Source: Lantana camara
Lineage: Eukaryota > Streptophyta > Magnoliopsida > Lamiales > Verbenaceae
Direction: 5' to 3'
Assembly: GCA_037501455.1 (NCBI GenBank)
Contig: CM074862.1
Coordinates: 80,716,001 to 80,780,000, forward strand
DNA: 64,000 bases
The notes beneath the pieces are model-generated. The model did no database searches and was not told the DNA's origin. It saw only the letters and a list, made by a program, of their open reading frames with translations. A program made the position numbers and the translations under genes. Positions 1-12,014 of this stretch are shown here, piece after piece (within the stretch, counting starts at the first letter, position 1; every line of letters starts with the position of its first letter).

Positions 1-854
1 TATGGTTGGTTCCCCCGCAATGAGTGCACGGTTGAAACTCTCTCTCGGCTCGTGGTGTCTTCTGGGACTTATGTTTCTTCTTATACTTTTCTCTAATTTG
101 TGTGCCCTGTCGAGGGGGTTTCTCTTCTTCTTGCAAATTGGAGCATGATCCTAATCCGAGTGGTTGCTCTAATATATCTTTTATTCGGCTTCTTGTTAGG
201 ATCCAATTTTCGACCTTCAAAGCTCTTTTAGTGGCTTTTTCCCACGTACTTGTATCCTTAGCAATTAGGGCTTCCTTTATTTCACCTCGAAGGCCTTCCA
301 TGAAATGCCTAGTTTTCACCTGGTCGTCGTTCGTGATATGAGGTACATATACACCTAATTTCTCGAACTCCTCCAAATACTCCATAATCGATCTATTTTC
401 TTGTTTTAAGGCGAGGAATTCTTCAAGTCTTCGTTCTCTGAGTGTAGCCGGTGTGTATGTCTTTCTAAATTCTCGAACAAATACTTCCCATGTCAAATCT
501 TCACTTGTCGCTTCTAATTGTTGAGCAATTCTTGACCACCATTGTTTAGCTTGCCCTTGCAAGAGTAATGTAACGAGTCGGACCATGTTTTGAGCCACAC
601 TCTAAATACTCCTTCTATCTCCATAAGCCATTCCTCCGCCCCAATATCATCACTTCCTCGGAATTGAGAGGGATTAAAAACTATAAACTCTTGGTATAAG
701 GTTGCAATTGGGTCCATAGGTGGTACCACAGGTGGAATTTGTCCTTGATTCGCTTCGAAGTGTTGGAACATGGCGGCCATAAACTCCTCGGCATTGAGAG
801 GTGGCGAGGGTGTGATTGAGAAGGTTGATCATGATTTTGTCGACGTGGAGGCAT
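1..854 (-). pseudogene. gag: Gypsy gag, partial at left edge, frameshifted
   Basis: Capsid-type Gag of a Ty3/Gypsy element. The likely start is the ATG at 854 (MPPRRQNH). The frame shifts near 800-810 to one containing FRGSDDIGAEEWLMEIEGVF, the usual start of the plant retrotransposon gag domain. It shifts again near 590-602. It then stays open to base 1 through QWWSRIAQQL and a typical gag core, and ends in the first half of a zinc knuckle, CTHCGGTNH (C-X2-C-X4-H), at the window edge. Two frameshifts make this copy non-functional as written, but the rest is well preserved. Protease, reverse transcriptase and integrase would lie to the left, outside the window. Confidence 0.8.
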
Positions 855-1107
855 CCTGAAAATCTGAAGAATTACAATATAGATATATGCATGCCGATTA
901 GTAAGTGCAAATGGCACATAATTAACTCAATTAAGAGAAATCTAAAGAAATGATACATCACGTAGTAAAATAAATTCAACATAAGATAGAATTTCAAATT
1001 CATACTATGTCAAATCGTGATGAAAATGTACACATAGTCAAATTGTCCTAAGCCGTACGACCTAGACAGACACAACACGATTCTGAACCCCGGGTTTGCA
1101 ACTTGGG

Positions 1108-1119
1108 GCTCTGATACCA
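1108..1119 (-). other. Primer-binding site, initiator tRNA-Met type
   Basis: On the minus strand this reads TGGTATCAGAGC, the standard plant retrotransposon site complementary to the 3' end of initiator tRNA-Met. It lies 7 bases after the LTR end (spacer TCTAAGG; the other families have TCCTAAGG). Confidence 0.9.
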
Positions 1120-1126
1120 CCTTAGA

Positions 1127-4100
1127 TATAACACCCCGCACAATGGGATGCCACATCCCCACACCTTGACCTAGTCCACATGCGAGATGGGAGCCCGCAC
1201 ATGAACCGAGCATAGGCGAACGGGAGACACACCCACACACGAAAGCTAGGTGGCACGCAGAGACCACGAAAAACAAAATGCAATGTGCGCGGATGTGGAA
1301 GCTTAAACATACCAATCATAAAATTCCAAACATACAAGTAACGGGTTCAACTAGCATAAATCCCTAATCTTGAAAATCAAACATAAACTTAAATCATAAA
1401 TCACAAATCAAACGGGTTCATACTAGCCCTAGAAGCCTGTCCCGAATATTCGCATAAGTTAAACAACATGTTCATATACATATACGTGATCAAAACTTAC
1501 AAACTTAAACGAATTCGAACGCGAAATGTAAAAGACTCCAGACTTATACAAAGACTCAAAACAGACTTCACGACCGACACACGCCACCTAGCTCGAACTC
1601 CAAGTGAACCTGCAAATCTAAAAACATGGGGAGGGAGGAGGGTCAGTCCAAGGACTAAGTGAGGGGTTACACAGGCACACCTACATATATATATATAGAG
1701 CATAGCATGTAGAAGCAATGTTCATGAACCCGGGGTTAGTTTTTACACGCTAAAACATTTTACCGTGATAATATACATATAGGGAGACTTATCAAACAAA
1801 CCAAACAAATCTTAAATCATATGTTTCTTAAGGCATAAGCTTAGATTCACGCAGACTTAGCACACATATCAGAACATAACTAATAGATTCATGCAGACTT
1901 AACACACACATACCATAACATAACTTATTAGGTTGAAAGCAAAGCAAATTTTATCTTATCTTAAGAGTCTAACGCCGTTTCACGAACTTATGACCGACAA
2001 ACACAACATAACAAAACTTGGTGGGTACGAGTGCATAACCATCCAACTCCTTCATAACATGCAAAGACTTAAACACACGAAATCATAACACATACGTCCA
2101 CTTACTCTGGTTGATGGGTGGGTTGTACATACCCAAACCATCCACGCTTATATGTATGGGTCGTGAGTTTCATGACACTCACGCCCGAGGATTCCATTCG
2201 CCAACCAACCTCCTGGTGGGATCCGTGTTGATCCTATAAGTTGGAGAAGCGTACAGGGGTTGCAACCGGCGACCCCATGGTCATCCCGGGTCTCCCATTA
2301 CACATAACTCCGGGGCCCAATACGAAAGTCACGCACACTTATAAACACACGAAGATCGAAGACTTAAACCCGCTAGACTCACACTTATACACATCACATG
2401 CATATCGTACTTATCATATCGTACGTACATAACACACCGACCTCAAAAGCATAACGGAAATCAAAGCTAAGCGTACATAGGCTTATACATAGCTTCATAC
2501 TTTCAAACTTATGATAAAACCGACAAAATACGTATTTCACACATATCTACATATGTATAAAGGCTTATGTATCACATGCATTCGAAACGGGCACGTTTCA
2601 TTAGGGTATAACTATATCCTAACCTCACCTTACACCAACGAAGCCGAAAACACACGATCGATTCACCCCGGAATCGACTTGACCAATAAATCACCACTTC
2701 GGGTGCACCTGAACAAACTGAAGCCAAAACACAAGACTTAGACTCACAATGAACCATATAGATGCACGACGTATGTTTATGCACTTAAGGAATGCAATCA
2801 CTTAAGCAAAGTTTATGTTCTTGTGCACAATTAAGGTAATGCATACATGTAAGATAGCAAAAGATAACACTTAGTTATTTAAGAGCATATGAAACACTTT
2901 AACACTTAAAAGCATACCTTACGTCATATAACTTATCATATCACATCAATTCATATTCATATTAGAGCATATAACAAGTTCAAAACAAGTAAGGGAAGAC
3001 AATTAAGCACAAAGAGGCATTACACGTAGCACTTAGGGCAAATAAATTCAAAGCTCGCATGCATGCTAATAAATCACACTAAAACAAGTGTACGTACAAC
3101 ATAACACATTATTCTAACATAAAACATGTCAAAACAAGCAATAACAAGTTATAGCATAGCATATCATGCATATAAGTGAGCACATAACACATTAGGATCA
3201 AGATCGGGGAGGGAAACGAGTGAAACGAATCAAGAAAACAAAGCTCGGATTAAAAGGAGCTACTGCCCTAAATCCACACCGGTGGATTTTTTTTTCAAAA
3301 GGGGAATCCACCCCCATGGATTCAGGTCAGAAAGCTCCAGGAGGGCCTGCCTCAGATCCACCCCGAAAATCCACCCCCGTGGATTCAGGTTACGAGCCAA
3401 ATTTTCGAAATTTTGCTCCCTAAACACACCAAGAACTCAACCCACACTCATGCTAACACATAATGGAAGATCAATGAAGCAAGAAGTCATGCATTCAAGC
3501 CATAAAAACGGACCAAAGATGCAACAATCATGCTAGAGATAAAATGGAAGCAAGCTCATGCAAAACCTTCAAATCAACAATGGAAAAGTTATGAATTCTT
3601 ATCTAACACTCAAAGAAAGTTCATATATATCACAAATGATGTCTTAGGATCTAAAAACATGCCTCAAACCAAAAGAAATTACAAGGAAGCAAGCAAGAAT
3701 TCATACAAATCATCAAACCCTTACTATTCCTCACATATGCCATAAAACATGAAATCCATGGTGAGAACTTGCAAAATTAAGGGCAAAGTAATTGGAGTGA
3801 TTTGATGAAGCTTGGAAGCAAATCTTGGAAGAAAGTGAATAGGGTCCTCTTCCTCTTCTTTCTTTCTTCACTTTTGGAGCAAATATCTTGTGTCTTGGGG
3901 GAGGGGTCCGAAAATGGGGCTGAAAAAGGGGAGAGAGAGGAGTATATCTTGAGTATAAAAGTTAAAGTTAGGCTTAACTTAGGTTAAAATGGGGCCCACA
4001 AGCAAGACTAGTCAACAAAGGTGTCTCTTAGCGCAAGGTGCTCGTTCCGGCTGATCTTTGGAGGATCAGATGGGCTCACAAAATTACAAAGTTGGGTTCC

Positions 4101-4539
4101 TTGGATTCATCTCTTTGTTACAAGTCTAATGCATCTTCCGAAATTTGAATCCGAATTCCCGATCTCGAGTTACGCCTCCCGGAACACAAGGTGCGCTAAC
4201 ACAAGTTAGGCCCTCGTGCCCCTCACAAATCCCGTTTTTACAAAACGAGTCAAGAACCAAATAAAACAAACTCTAAAACAAGTATAAAGCGTATAAACAC
4301 GTTCATAATTCACATAATTCATGCTGGAAAGTTGTTACAAAAATCAGGATTAAAAACGGGGTTAAACGGGGTTGAAACGAATTGAAAAGGGCTTGAAATG
4401 TTAACTTTAAAACCTTAAAACGTAAAACACGTATTCAAAAGTCACTCATTTCATATAATTGCATGTTTAATTAATTAAAAGCGCACTTAGCACACTCGTG
4501 ACGTCTGTGCCTGGAAAGCCGAAGAGTTGGGATGTTACA
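1127..4539 (-). repeat. Gypsy 5' LTR, 3.41 kb
   Basis: The LTR starts TGTAACATCC at 4539 and ends TGTTATA at 1127, where relatives end GCTACA. It contains no convincing gene. It holds a palindrome cassette at 3270-3385, the AGGTGAGG motif at about 2623-2630, a small hairpin at 1644-1656 and a TTTGCAGGTT motif near 1610. All of these have counterparts in the other Gypsy-type LTRs of the window. The short ORFs across it are chance. Confidence 0.8.
3270..3385 (-). repeat. Palindrome cassette of the gag-Gypsy LTR
   Basis: Three near-palindromes built on AATCCAC/GTGGATT: AAATCCACACCGGTGGATTT (3270-3289), GAATCCACCCCCATGGATTC (3304-3323) and AATCCACCCCCGTGGATT (3368-3385). They lie 1.15-1.27 kb from the LTR start, about where the other families carry unrelated palindromes. 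Confidence 0.75.
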
Positions 4540-5221
4540 GACTTTGTCCAGTGAAACGTCGATAATGTGTAACTGAAGGCAGACTTTGTCTAGTGAAAAC
4601 GTTAAAAATACGTAATTAAAGGCAGACTTTGTCCAGTGAAACGCTAAAAATGCATAATTAAAGGCAGACTTTCTTCGGTATCATAATGTTGTTGAAATCT
4701 TCAGTTTTATAATAATGCTTTAATAAATAAATATTCGGTATCATAATTGAAGGCAGACTTTGTCCAGTGAAACGTTAAAAATGCGTAATTAAAGGCAGAC
4801 TTTATCCAGTGAAACATCAATAATGCGTAATTGATGGTACACTTTGTCCAGTGAAACATTAAAATGTGTAATTAAAGGCAGACTTTGTCCAAAGTAACGT
4901 TAAAAATGCATAATCAAATGCAGATTTTGTCCAGTGAAACATTAAAAATGCATAATTAAAGGCAGACTTTGTCCAGTGAAACCTCAATAATGCGTAATCA
5001 AAAGCAGACTTTGTCTAGTGAAACGTTAAAAATGTGTAACTAAAGGCAGACTTTGTCCAGTGAAACATTAAAAATGTGTAATTAAAGGCAGACTTTGTCT
5101 AATGAAAAATCAATAATGCGTAATTGAATGCAAACTTTGTCCAGTGAAAACGTTAAAAATACGTAATTAAAGGCGGACTTTGTCCAGTGAAAGGTTAAAA
5201 ATGTATAATTAAAGGCAGACT
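4540..5221 (+). repeat. Left arm: 42-bp tandem monomers
   Basis: About a dozen imperfect monomers of the form GCAGACTTTGTCCAGTGAAA followed by CGTTAAAAATGCGTAATTAA. They are interrupted once at about 4672-4746 by a block starting TTCTTCGGTATCATAATGTT. The array stops abruptly at the Gypsy insertion, so its original left end should lie beyond that element. Confidence 0.85.
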
Positions 5222-5305
5222 TTCTTCGGTATCATAGTGTTCTTGAAATCTTCAGTTTTGTAATAATGCAATAAATAAATATTCAGTATCATAATGTTAT
5301 TGAAA

Positions 5306-5417
5306 CTTGACCACAACATTACAATAATGACTCAATAAATCTTGAATATCATTATTGTAATGTTGTGGTCATGATTTAATAAATCTTGATTATCATTATT
5401 GTAATGTTGTGGTCAAG
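5306..5417. repeat. Palindromic core of the foldback element
   Basis: The 25 bases at 5306-5330 (beginning CTTGACCACAACATTACAAT) are the exact reverse complement of 5393-5417. Most of that arm is also present at 5349-5371, so one left arm faces two right arms. This marks the centre of symmetry between the inverted arrays. Confidence 0.85.
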
Positions 5418-5577
5418 ATTCAATAACATTGTGGAATAACATAAGTGTCCACAACATGTATCTCAATATTGAGTGTCATTGTTTATACGTAATTAAGATT
5501 CCCAACATGTAATGGTAACTTTTATAAACACTAAATACGTACTTAAGATTCACTGTAATGGAATTAAAGGTATTTTG

Positions 5578-6145
5578 AACGTTTCACTGGACAAAGTCAG
5601 CCTTTACTTACGCATTTTTAATGTTTCACTGGACAAAGTCTGTCTTCAATTATCCATTTTTAACGTTTCACTGGACAAAATCTGCCTTTAATTATGCATT
5701 TTTAATATTTCATTGGACAAAGTTTGCATTTAATTACGCATTTTTAACGTTTCACTGGATAAAGTCTGTCTTTAATTACACATTTTAACGTTTCACTGGA
5801 TAAAGTCTACCTTCAATTACGCATTTTTAACGTTTCACTGGACAAAGTCTGCCTTTAATTACACATTTTTAATGTTTCGCTGGACAAAGTCTGCATTCAA
5901 TTACGGATTATTGATGTTTCACTGGACAAAGTCTGCATTTAATTACGCATTTTTAACGTTTCACTGGACAAAGTCTGCCTTTGATTACGCATTATTGATG
6001 TTTCACTGGACAAAGTTTGCCTCCTTTAATTATGCATTTTTAATGTTTCACTGGACAAAGTCTGCATTTAATTACACATTTTTAACGTTACACTGGACAA
6101 AGTCTGCCTTTAATTACACATTTTAATGTTTCACTGGACAAAATC
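5578..6145 (-). repeat. Right arm block 1: 42-bp monomers, inverted
   Basis: About 13-14 monomers of AACGTTTCACTGGACAAAGT plus CTGCCTTTAATTACGCATTTTT, the reverse orientation of the left arm. Because 42 is a multiple of three, one plus-strand frame is open for 84 codons at 5872-6126 with a 14-residue repeat. I do not regard it as a gene. Confidence 0.85.
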
Positions 6146-6337
6146 TTCAAGGACAAACCTTATCGTTAAGATTCACAACATGTAATGGTAACTAAGATGG
6201 TAACTTATGTTTAACATGTAACTCAATATTGAGTGTCATTGTTTATAAGGAACTAAGATTGACAATATTTAATGGTAACTTTTGTGAACACTAAATATGG
6301 AATTAAGATTCACAATATGTAATGGTAACTAGTATTT

Positions 6338-7080
6338 AACGTTTCACTAGATAAAGTCTACTTATTATTACTAGTTTTTAATGTTTTACTAAATAAAGTC
6401 TGTTTTTTATTACTAGTTTTTAACGTTTCATTAGACAAAGTCTGCTTATTATTACTAGTATTTAATGTTCCACTGGACAAAGTATGCCTTTTATTACTAG
6501 TTTTTAACATTTCACTTAACAAAGTCTGTTTTTTATTACTAGTTTTTAATGTTTTACTAACAAAGTCTGTTTTTTATTATTAGTTTTTAACGTTTCACTA
6601 GACAAAATCTGCTTATTATTACTAGTATTTAATGTTTTACTGGAAAAAGTCAGCTTTTTATTACTAGTTTTTAACGTTTCACTTAACCAAGTCTATTTTT
6701 TATTACTACTTTTTAACGTTTTACTAGACAAAGTTCGCTTTTTATTACTAGTTTTTAAAGTTTCACTTAACAAAGTCTGTTTTTTATTACTAATTTTGAA
6801 CGAATATTTAACACATCACTCTACAAAGTCTATTTTTAATTACGAATATTTAACCCATCACTCTGCAAAGTCTGCTTTTAATTACGAATATTTAACCCAT
6901 CACTCTACAAGGTCTGCTTTTAATTACGAATATTTAATCCATCACTCTACAAAGTCTTCTTTTAATTACGAATATTGAAACCATCACTCTACAAATTCTG
7001 CTTTTAATTATGAATATTTAATCCATCACTCTACAAAGTATGCTTTTAATTACGAATATTTAACCAATCATTCTACAAAC
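6338..7080 (-). repeat. Right arm block 2: diverged 42-bp monomer subtypes
   Basis: Two further monomer subtypes with the same 42-bp period. From 6338 to about 6795 the unit contains CACTAGACAAAGTCTGCTTA and ends ATTACTAGTTTTT. From about 6800 to 7080 it contains CATCACTCTACAAAGTCTGC and ends TTAATTACGAATA. The subtypes are spatially sorted, as expected from local amplification. A 190-bp spacer at 6146-6335, related to 5440-5575, separates this block from block 1. Confidence 0.8.
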
Positions 7081-10000
7081 AAACTGATATGATCTGAACA
7101 AGCACTTCATTACTAGGATCTTTTCTCATCTCTTCTTTCTCTCAAATTTCTTGCTCACTCTTTAATATGGAACTTGAAGAACATAATACGGAATATTAGA
7201 AACTGCAATTTGAGAAAAAATTTCAGTTATCTCCTTTAGTGCCTCTGTAACTGACCTGGATAGAGCAATTATACATTTCTATTATAGAAAAATAATTTTC
7301 ATGGATGAAACGTGAAAAACAATTCAAGAAAGAAGATAATATACTCAATTGTAAATTTTCAGTTCTGATTAAAATTAAAATCTCAAATTTAAGCAGAAAT
7401 CTCTGGACATATATCAAAAATTTCAAATCTGTTAAGTTCTAATAAGTCTAAATCTCAAATCTAAATCTTTTCACACATATACTCCACCTTTGTGCCGCCA
7501 CTATCTCGTCATCCAGATGAATTGGACGACGAGACCACCACGGTTCAGCTTGTCTTGTCGAGATGTTCGAAACACCTACCCATTTGACCCCAAACCATCT
7601 CCGGAAACACCCGTTTCAAGGTCTAAAAATCACGCCGCCACGAGTGTCCGCCACAGCCGCCTTCAAATGACGATTCCTCCGATAATACTCCGTCTTAGCA
7701 CCTGCTGCCATAGCCAAAATCTTTCTCTGGAAAAGTGCTACAATGCCCATGCCTTGTTTGTCTCGATTAGCCACTGAAGTAGTTGGAAAAAGGGCTGGAA
7801 CGTGCACTGCCACTGTCGCGCGCACCGCTGCTAGCTTCATCGGCCAATATCTCCATCACCAGGCCGTTTCAGGCCGTGAGACCACCTCCAAGTTGTAGAT
7901 CTTGTCGAGAAGTTCGATTTGCATACCAATTTCATTGGATTCCGTTGTCGGATGAGGCCGAACGAGGCTGTCGAAGTTGCTGTCAATTTTTAGTCACGAT
8001 TTTCGAAACTTTGATTGACCATATCTCCTTCGTCGTTGGTCGGATTTCGATTTTGTCTTAGCCATTATGTTCGTTGTCTCGAGATCTTCGATTTTGACTA
8101 TTCGTTTGCGTAAATCGATTGTTGGACGAAAAAATTATAATTCTTAGGGTGAAGAAATGCGGCACACGCAGGACAGAGAGGGAGAGAGGAAAGAGAGAAG
8201 AGAGAGAGAATGCTTCTGTTTCTTCAATACAACAAGGGTATTATGGCCTTTTCACACGTTTGAGGGGGTTTACAAAAAATACGTTCTGTATTGGGGATGA
8301 AAAACAAACGAATTTCAAATTGGGGTGTTTAGGAAACTTATGTCCCTTATCGGGGATAAAACATTAATTCTCCGTATATTATATTCCTTATTTGCAAAAT
8401 TAATATCCTTTATTGATGTCAAAAATTTATTTTCAATAATTAATTAAGAGAAATATACTCGGATATTTCTTTTTAGATCAATTAACCATTTAACATAAAT
8501 AAAATATAATTAGTTGAATATTACCTAAATTTATGAGATTAATAAGTTAATTGGTTTGATTTATTAAATAATTGAAGTCTTGAAAAGTTTAAAATTTGTG
8601 TATTTAATTGACCAATAAATAATTATTACTTAGATGTTTCTAAATCTATGGGGTTCATAAGTTAATTAATGTAATTAATAGAAAAGGTTAATGTATTTAG
8701 TAAGTAATTAAAATTTTCAAAATATTATATATTGTAGATAATTAATTAATGAATGAAATAATTTTTATAAAACAAAACTTTTTTTAAAAAAAAGTCTATT
8801 GAATTAAAATTTCCACATTTTAATATATATATATATATAATACATTCTGAATGAATAAGGTAAAGAGAGTTTTTAAAATTAATTAAAAATTCAAATTACA
8901 TAAATTAATTTTTCAAACAAATAACAAATAGCATTTAGTTCAAATTATTTGATTTAATTATCACCGTGTAGGATCATTCCATGTATATAATTTTCTTTTC
9001 CATTTTTCAAATCATTTAGGTAAAATTTAAGGGATTAATTATATTGACAGCAAAGCTCTTGAATTTATTTTATAATTGATGATTAGGATAAACAAAAATT
9101 GATTTATATCTTATAAAAGAATTAATAATTTATATCAAATAAGGAAAGATTTGTTTTGGAACTACCTAATAATCTTTTTAAACATTAAAAATAATTCAAA
9201 ATTCTAAGAATTTACCATTTAAAAAAAACACATAAAAGTACACACAAATAAATCTTGTCAAAGATAATTATTTTTTTTAATTACTAGTTATTTTTATAAT
9301 AAAATAATATAGAAAATAAAAATAAGTAATCCAAAGAAAAGTACACAGTTTTTTGTACTGCTTTTTTTTTTTCTCTATTTAAGGAATTCTATAAATATTG
9401 GGATAAAAATTGAAGTTATAGAAACCAAGAAACCATGTGTATAAATATAAAAACAACTAAAAAATTTCACAATTGAAGCATATAATGAAATTACTGACCA
9501 TAAGATTTTCTATACAAATTTAGGAAACACAAGATTTTTTATAATACGGGATTTATACGTCCATTTCGAAAATACATGGGAGTTGGTTGTATATAATCAT
9601 ATACTCCTTTTTTTTATAATTCTCAATTATTAAGGTCTTTTTCATTAATGATTTAATTTTCATGAGATATTTGCAACTATCTTATTACTTAAAATAAGGT
9701 ATTTGGAGGAAAAGAACAAAGCGAAGAGCAAAAGAAAAGTAAATGCACGCAAAGAGAAATAAGATAAGTCACCTTCCATTATTATGTAAGAATTAAGAGA
9801 CCGTGGCCGATGAGTCCTGCCTATGTTGTAATTTGTAATCTCTCACTTCTTTTTTCTTTAATAAAACAATATAACAAATAAATATAATAATAAAAAATTA
9901 TGTATTTATTTAGGTGATAGTATCAGAAGTTTTGAATTATTATATAGAAATAATTACCCCAATACCCTTTCCCTCCCCACGCTTTCGTCGTTCATTTTTG

Positions 10001-10988
10001 GTCTTCACTCTTTTTTTCCTTTCTTTCCTGAAAATAGATTGCTATTTTTTTCGTCTTTTGGACATTTTTCATGCTTGTGTATTATCATATTTGATATATC
10101 AGATATTTAGGTCTCAGGTCTGCATATTTAAAATAACAAAACTAATTTGCAATTTAACTTAATTCTTTCTACAGCTTTTTACATATGCATATATTTAATT
10201 TGCAATTCATTTATTCATACTTAATCTTGATATTGTACACTATTATTACTTTAATTTTATCAGAATGAATCATGCATAAATTTTTCAATTTAGTTTTTTT
10301 TGTTTTTTCCCTAAAAAAGATTATATCTTTGTGCTAATTTTTCATTTGAGCGATCAAATTTAGTCATTCATTTATAATTATGTTTTTCTTTCTGTATGAT
10401 GTGATACTTTCGGAAGAAAAGAGAAGTAGGATGATATTTATTTTAGTATTTGTAATATTTAATTTATTGTTGGATCATTAAATATTTTATAAGTCCAACC
10501 CTGAAATATTTAACACTCTTCGTCTTTGATTAATTCCTTATTTTAAATGGTTGATCATTCCCGTGTTTAAATAAGAAATTTATGTTTCCCTACTCTATAT
10601 TTAAGTTTAATTACAATGTAATTTTTTATTATTCAGAAATTATAATATATATAATCCCTATAATTGTATTCCGTTTATGACCCTCACTTCCGTTAGGATT
10701 CCGTTAGGTTTTGTCTAAACATTCCAAAATGTCCTCAGGGACTACATTATTGAATTCGCAACATATATGGATGGTTTTATTGAAATATGTGTATATTAGG
10801 GAGAATTTTATAATTTTGAAAAGAAAAGCTTCCCTATTATCGTTATGTTCACAAACATGCACCCTAGATCACATAAATTTTCTATTGTACTTAACCCGCT
10901 CACACTTAGTTCTTTCCATTGGTGAAGTAGTTCGCATTTCTTGTTTTAAGATAACTTAATATTTCTCAATTCCCATATTTTAAAAATA
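7081..10988. other. AT-rich host DNA without a recognised gene
   Basis: About 3.9 kb. The part at 7480-8370 is less AT-rich and holds short overlapping open frames (7490-7777, 7783-8061, 8119-8367) that match no family I know. It repeats CTTGTCGAGATGTTCGA (7554-7570) as CTTGTCGAGAAGTTCGA (7901-7917). From 8400 to 10988 the sequence is very AT-rich with no open frame of note. It could be an old, decayed transposon or an intergenic spacer. Confidence 0.6.
8168..8213. repeat. GA-rich low-complexity tract
   Basis: An imperfect (GA)n/(GGGA)n purine tract such as GGGAGAGAGGAAAGAGAGAA. Common plant low-complexity DNA. Confidence 0.8.
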
Positions 10989-10993
10989 TGAAC
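10989..10993. repeat. Target duplication TGAAC, left copy (solo LTR)
   Basis: TGAAC directly precedes TGTAACGCCCC at 10994 and recurs at 39335-39339 directly after the terminal GGGTGCTACA. Confidence 0.9.
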
Positions 10994-11966
10994 TGTAACG
11001 CCCCAATTTCCAAACAGTCAGGTACACTCGACACGTGTGAGTTTCGAGCGTTAGGATTTTATTGTATTACTTTCGTTTATTCAACTTATATGAGTTATAT
11101 TAATTTTATAAATTCTATTTCAATATGTTTACGTGAAAATATGTGACATACTTGTCGACTTGAGAATTGATTTATAAATTGGACTCCATTATTACGTGAA
11201 ATAATTGTCAGACATGAATTAATTGCTTAAGTGTCCTTAATTGACATTTATTTAAATTAGTGGACCAAATTGCATGAAAATATTCTTGGACTAAATTGAT
11301 CATTTTCCAAACTTGTTATACTTAATTGCATAACTTATGAAACTTGGAGGATTTAATTACAATTTCAAATATTTCATCACAAATCAAAGAGATATATCGT
11401 TATATGCTTCTTCATTCTTTCATTCTTTCATTTTCATCAAAATCATCATCAATATTTGCTCCCTTCTCACCGAGCCAAACCTCCAAGAAGGAGAAAAGGG
11501 AATTTCATCATTTCAAGCCATGATTTTGGAGAATTTGATAGCTTTGAAGCATCATCAGCATCATCATTTCACGTCTTTTCTTTCCTTCTTCCTTCCAAGG
11601 TATATGATTGAGATTCTCATGATTCTTGAGATTTTATATGAAGCTAGGGTTTATGATTTAAGCTTGATAACTTGTGTTTTAATTATTAGAAGTATGATTC
11701 CAAGCTTTTAACTTAAATTGATGCATGAATTCTTGAAGAAATTGAAGTTATGTGTTGGGATTATATAGGAGCTTGAAGTGATGATTCTTGATAATTCATG
11801 AGTAATGTGAGTATTTATATTAGTTTTATTGCACCTTAAGTATGCATATATGTTCCTTTTCATGAATTATGCAATTAGAGATTGAATTATGATAATTATG
11901 GTGAATTTTGATGGTGGTTCGAAGCTCCCCTGTTTCTGCTGCTCTGTTCTGTATCTTCTGCGTAAC

Positions 11967-12014
11967 GGGAACGACCCTTCCCGTTCCCTTTGTATCTGGG
12001 GAACGACCGTTCCC
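11967..12014 (+). repeat. Palindrome cassette of the solo LTR (left part)
   Basis: GGGAACG..CGTTCCC inverted repeats at 11967-11988 and 11999-12014 (GGGAACGACCGTTCCC). Related copies follow the interruption at 37740-37860, for example GAACGGGAACAACCCTTCCC. The cassette was itself split by the LARD1 insertion. Confidence 0.75.

Larger units (their letters stand above)
1..4539 (-). mobile_element. Ty3/Gypsy LTR retrotransposon, 5' part (gag-bearing)
   Basis: On the minus strand this reads LTR (4539 to 1127), an initiator-Met primer site (1119 to 1108), a leader of about 250 bp, then gag running off the left edge. The LTR begins TGTAACATCC, a variant of the TGTAACGCCCC start of the other Gypsy-type LTRs here. 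The element interrupts the 42-bp repeat array at 4540. The base run GACTT at 4540-4544 would be its target duplication, but the partner lies outside the window. The long LTR, Met primer site and gag starting MPPRR suggest the Tekay/Del chromovirus group; that lineage is inference because pol is not in view. Confidence 0.85.
4540..7080. repeat. Foldback-like element of inverted 42-bp tandem arrays
   Basis: The left arm (4540-5221) is a tandem array with monomer core AGGCAGACTTTGTCCAGTGA. The right arm (5578-7080) carries the same monomer in reverse orientation, core TTTCACTGGACAAAGTCTGC. The period is 42 bp. Between them is a palindromic core (5306-5417). Spacers recur at higher order: about 75 bp at 4672-4746 and again at 5222-5300, and another at about 5440-5575 and 6146-6335. 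This resembles foldback transposons, such as the FARE class of Arabidopsis with long inverted repeats made of tandem subrepeats. Subterminal arrays of a large DNA transposon are an alternative. The left end was cut by the Gypsy insertion and no terminal sequence is proven. Confidence 0.6.

Noticed and set aside
4540..7080. CRISPR-like array
   Set aside because: The 42-bp units are contiguous tandem repeats without unique spacers, in opposite orientations, in a plant genome.
9914..10162. 82-residue hydrophobic protein in the AT-rich region
   Set aside because: Composition follows the T-rich DNA; no start context, no homology, no neighbouring exons.
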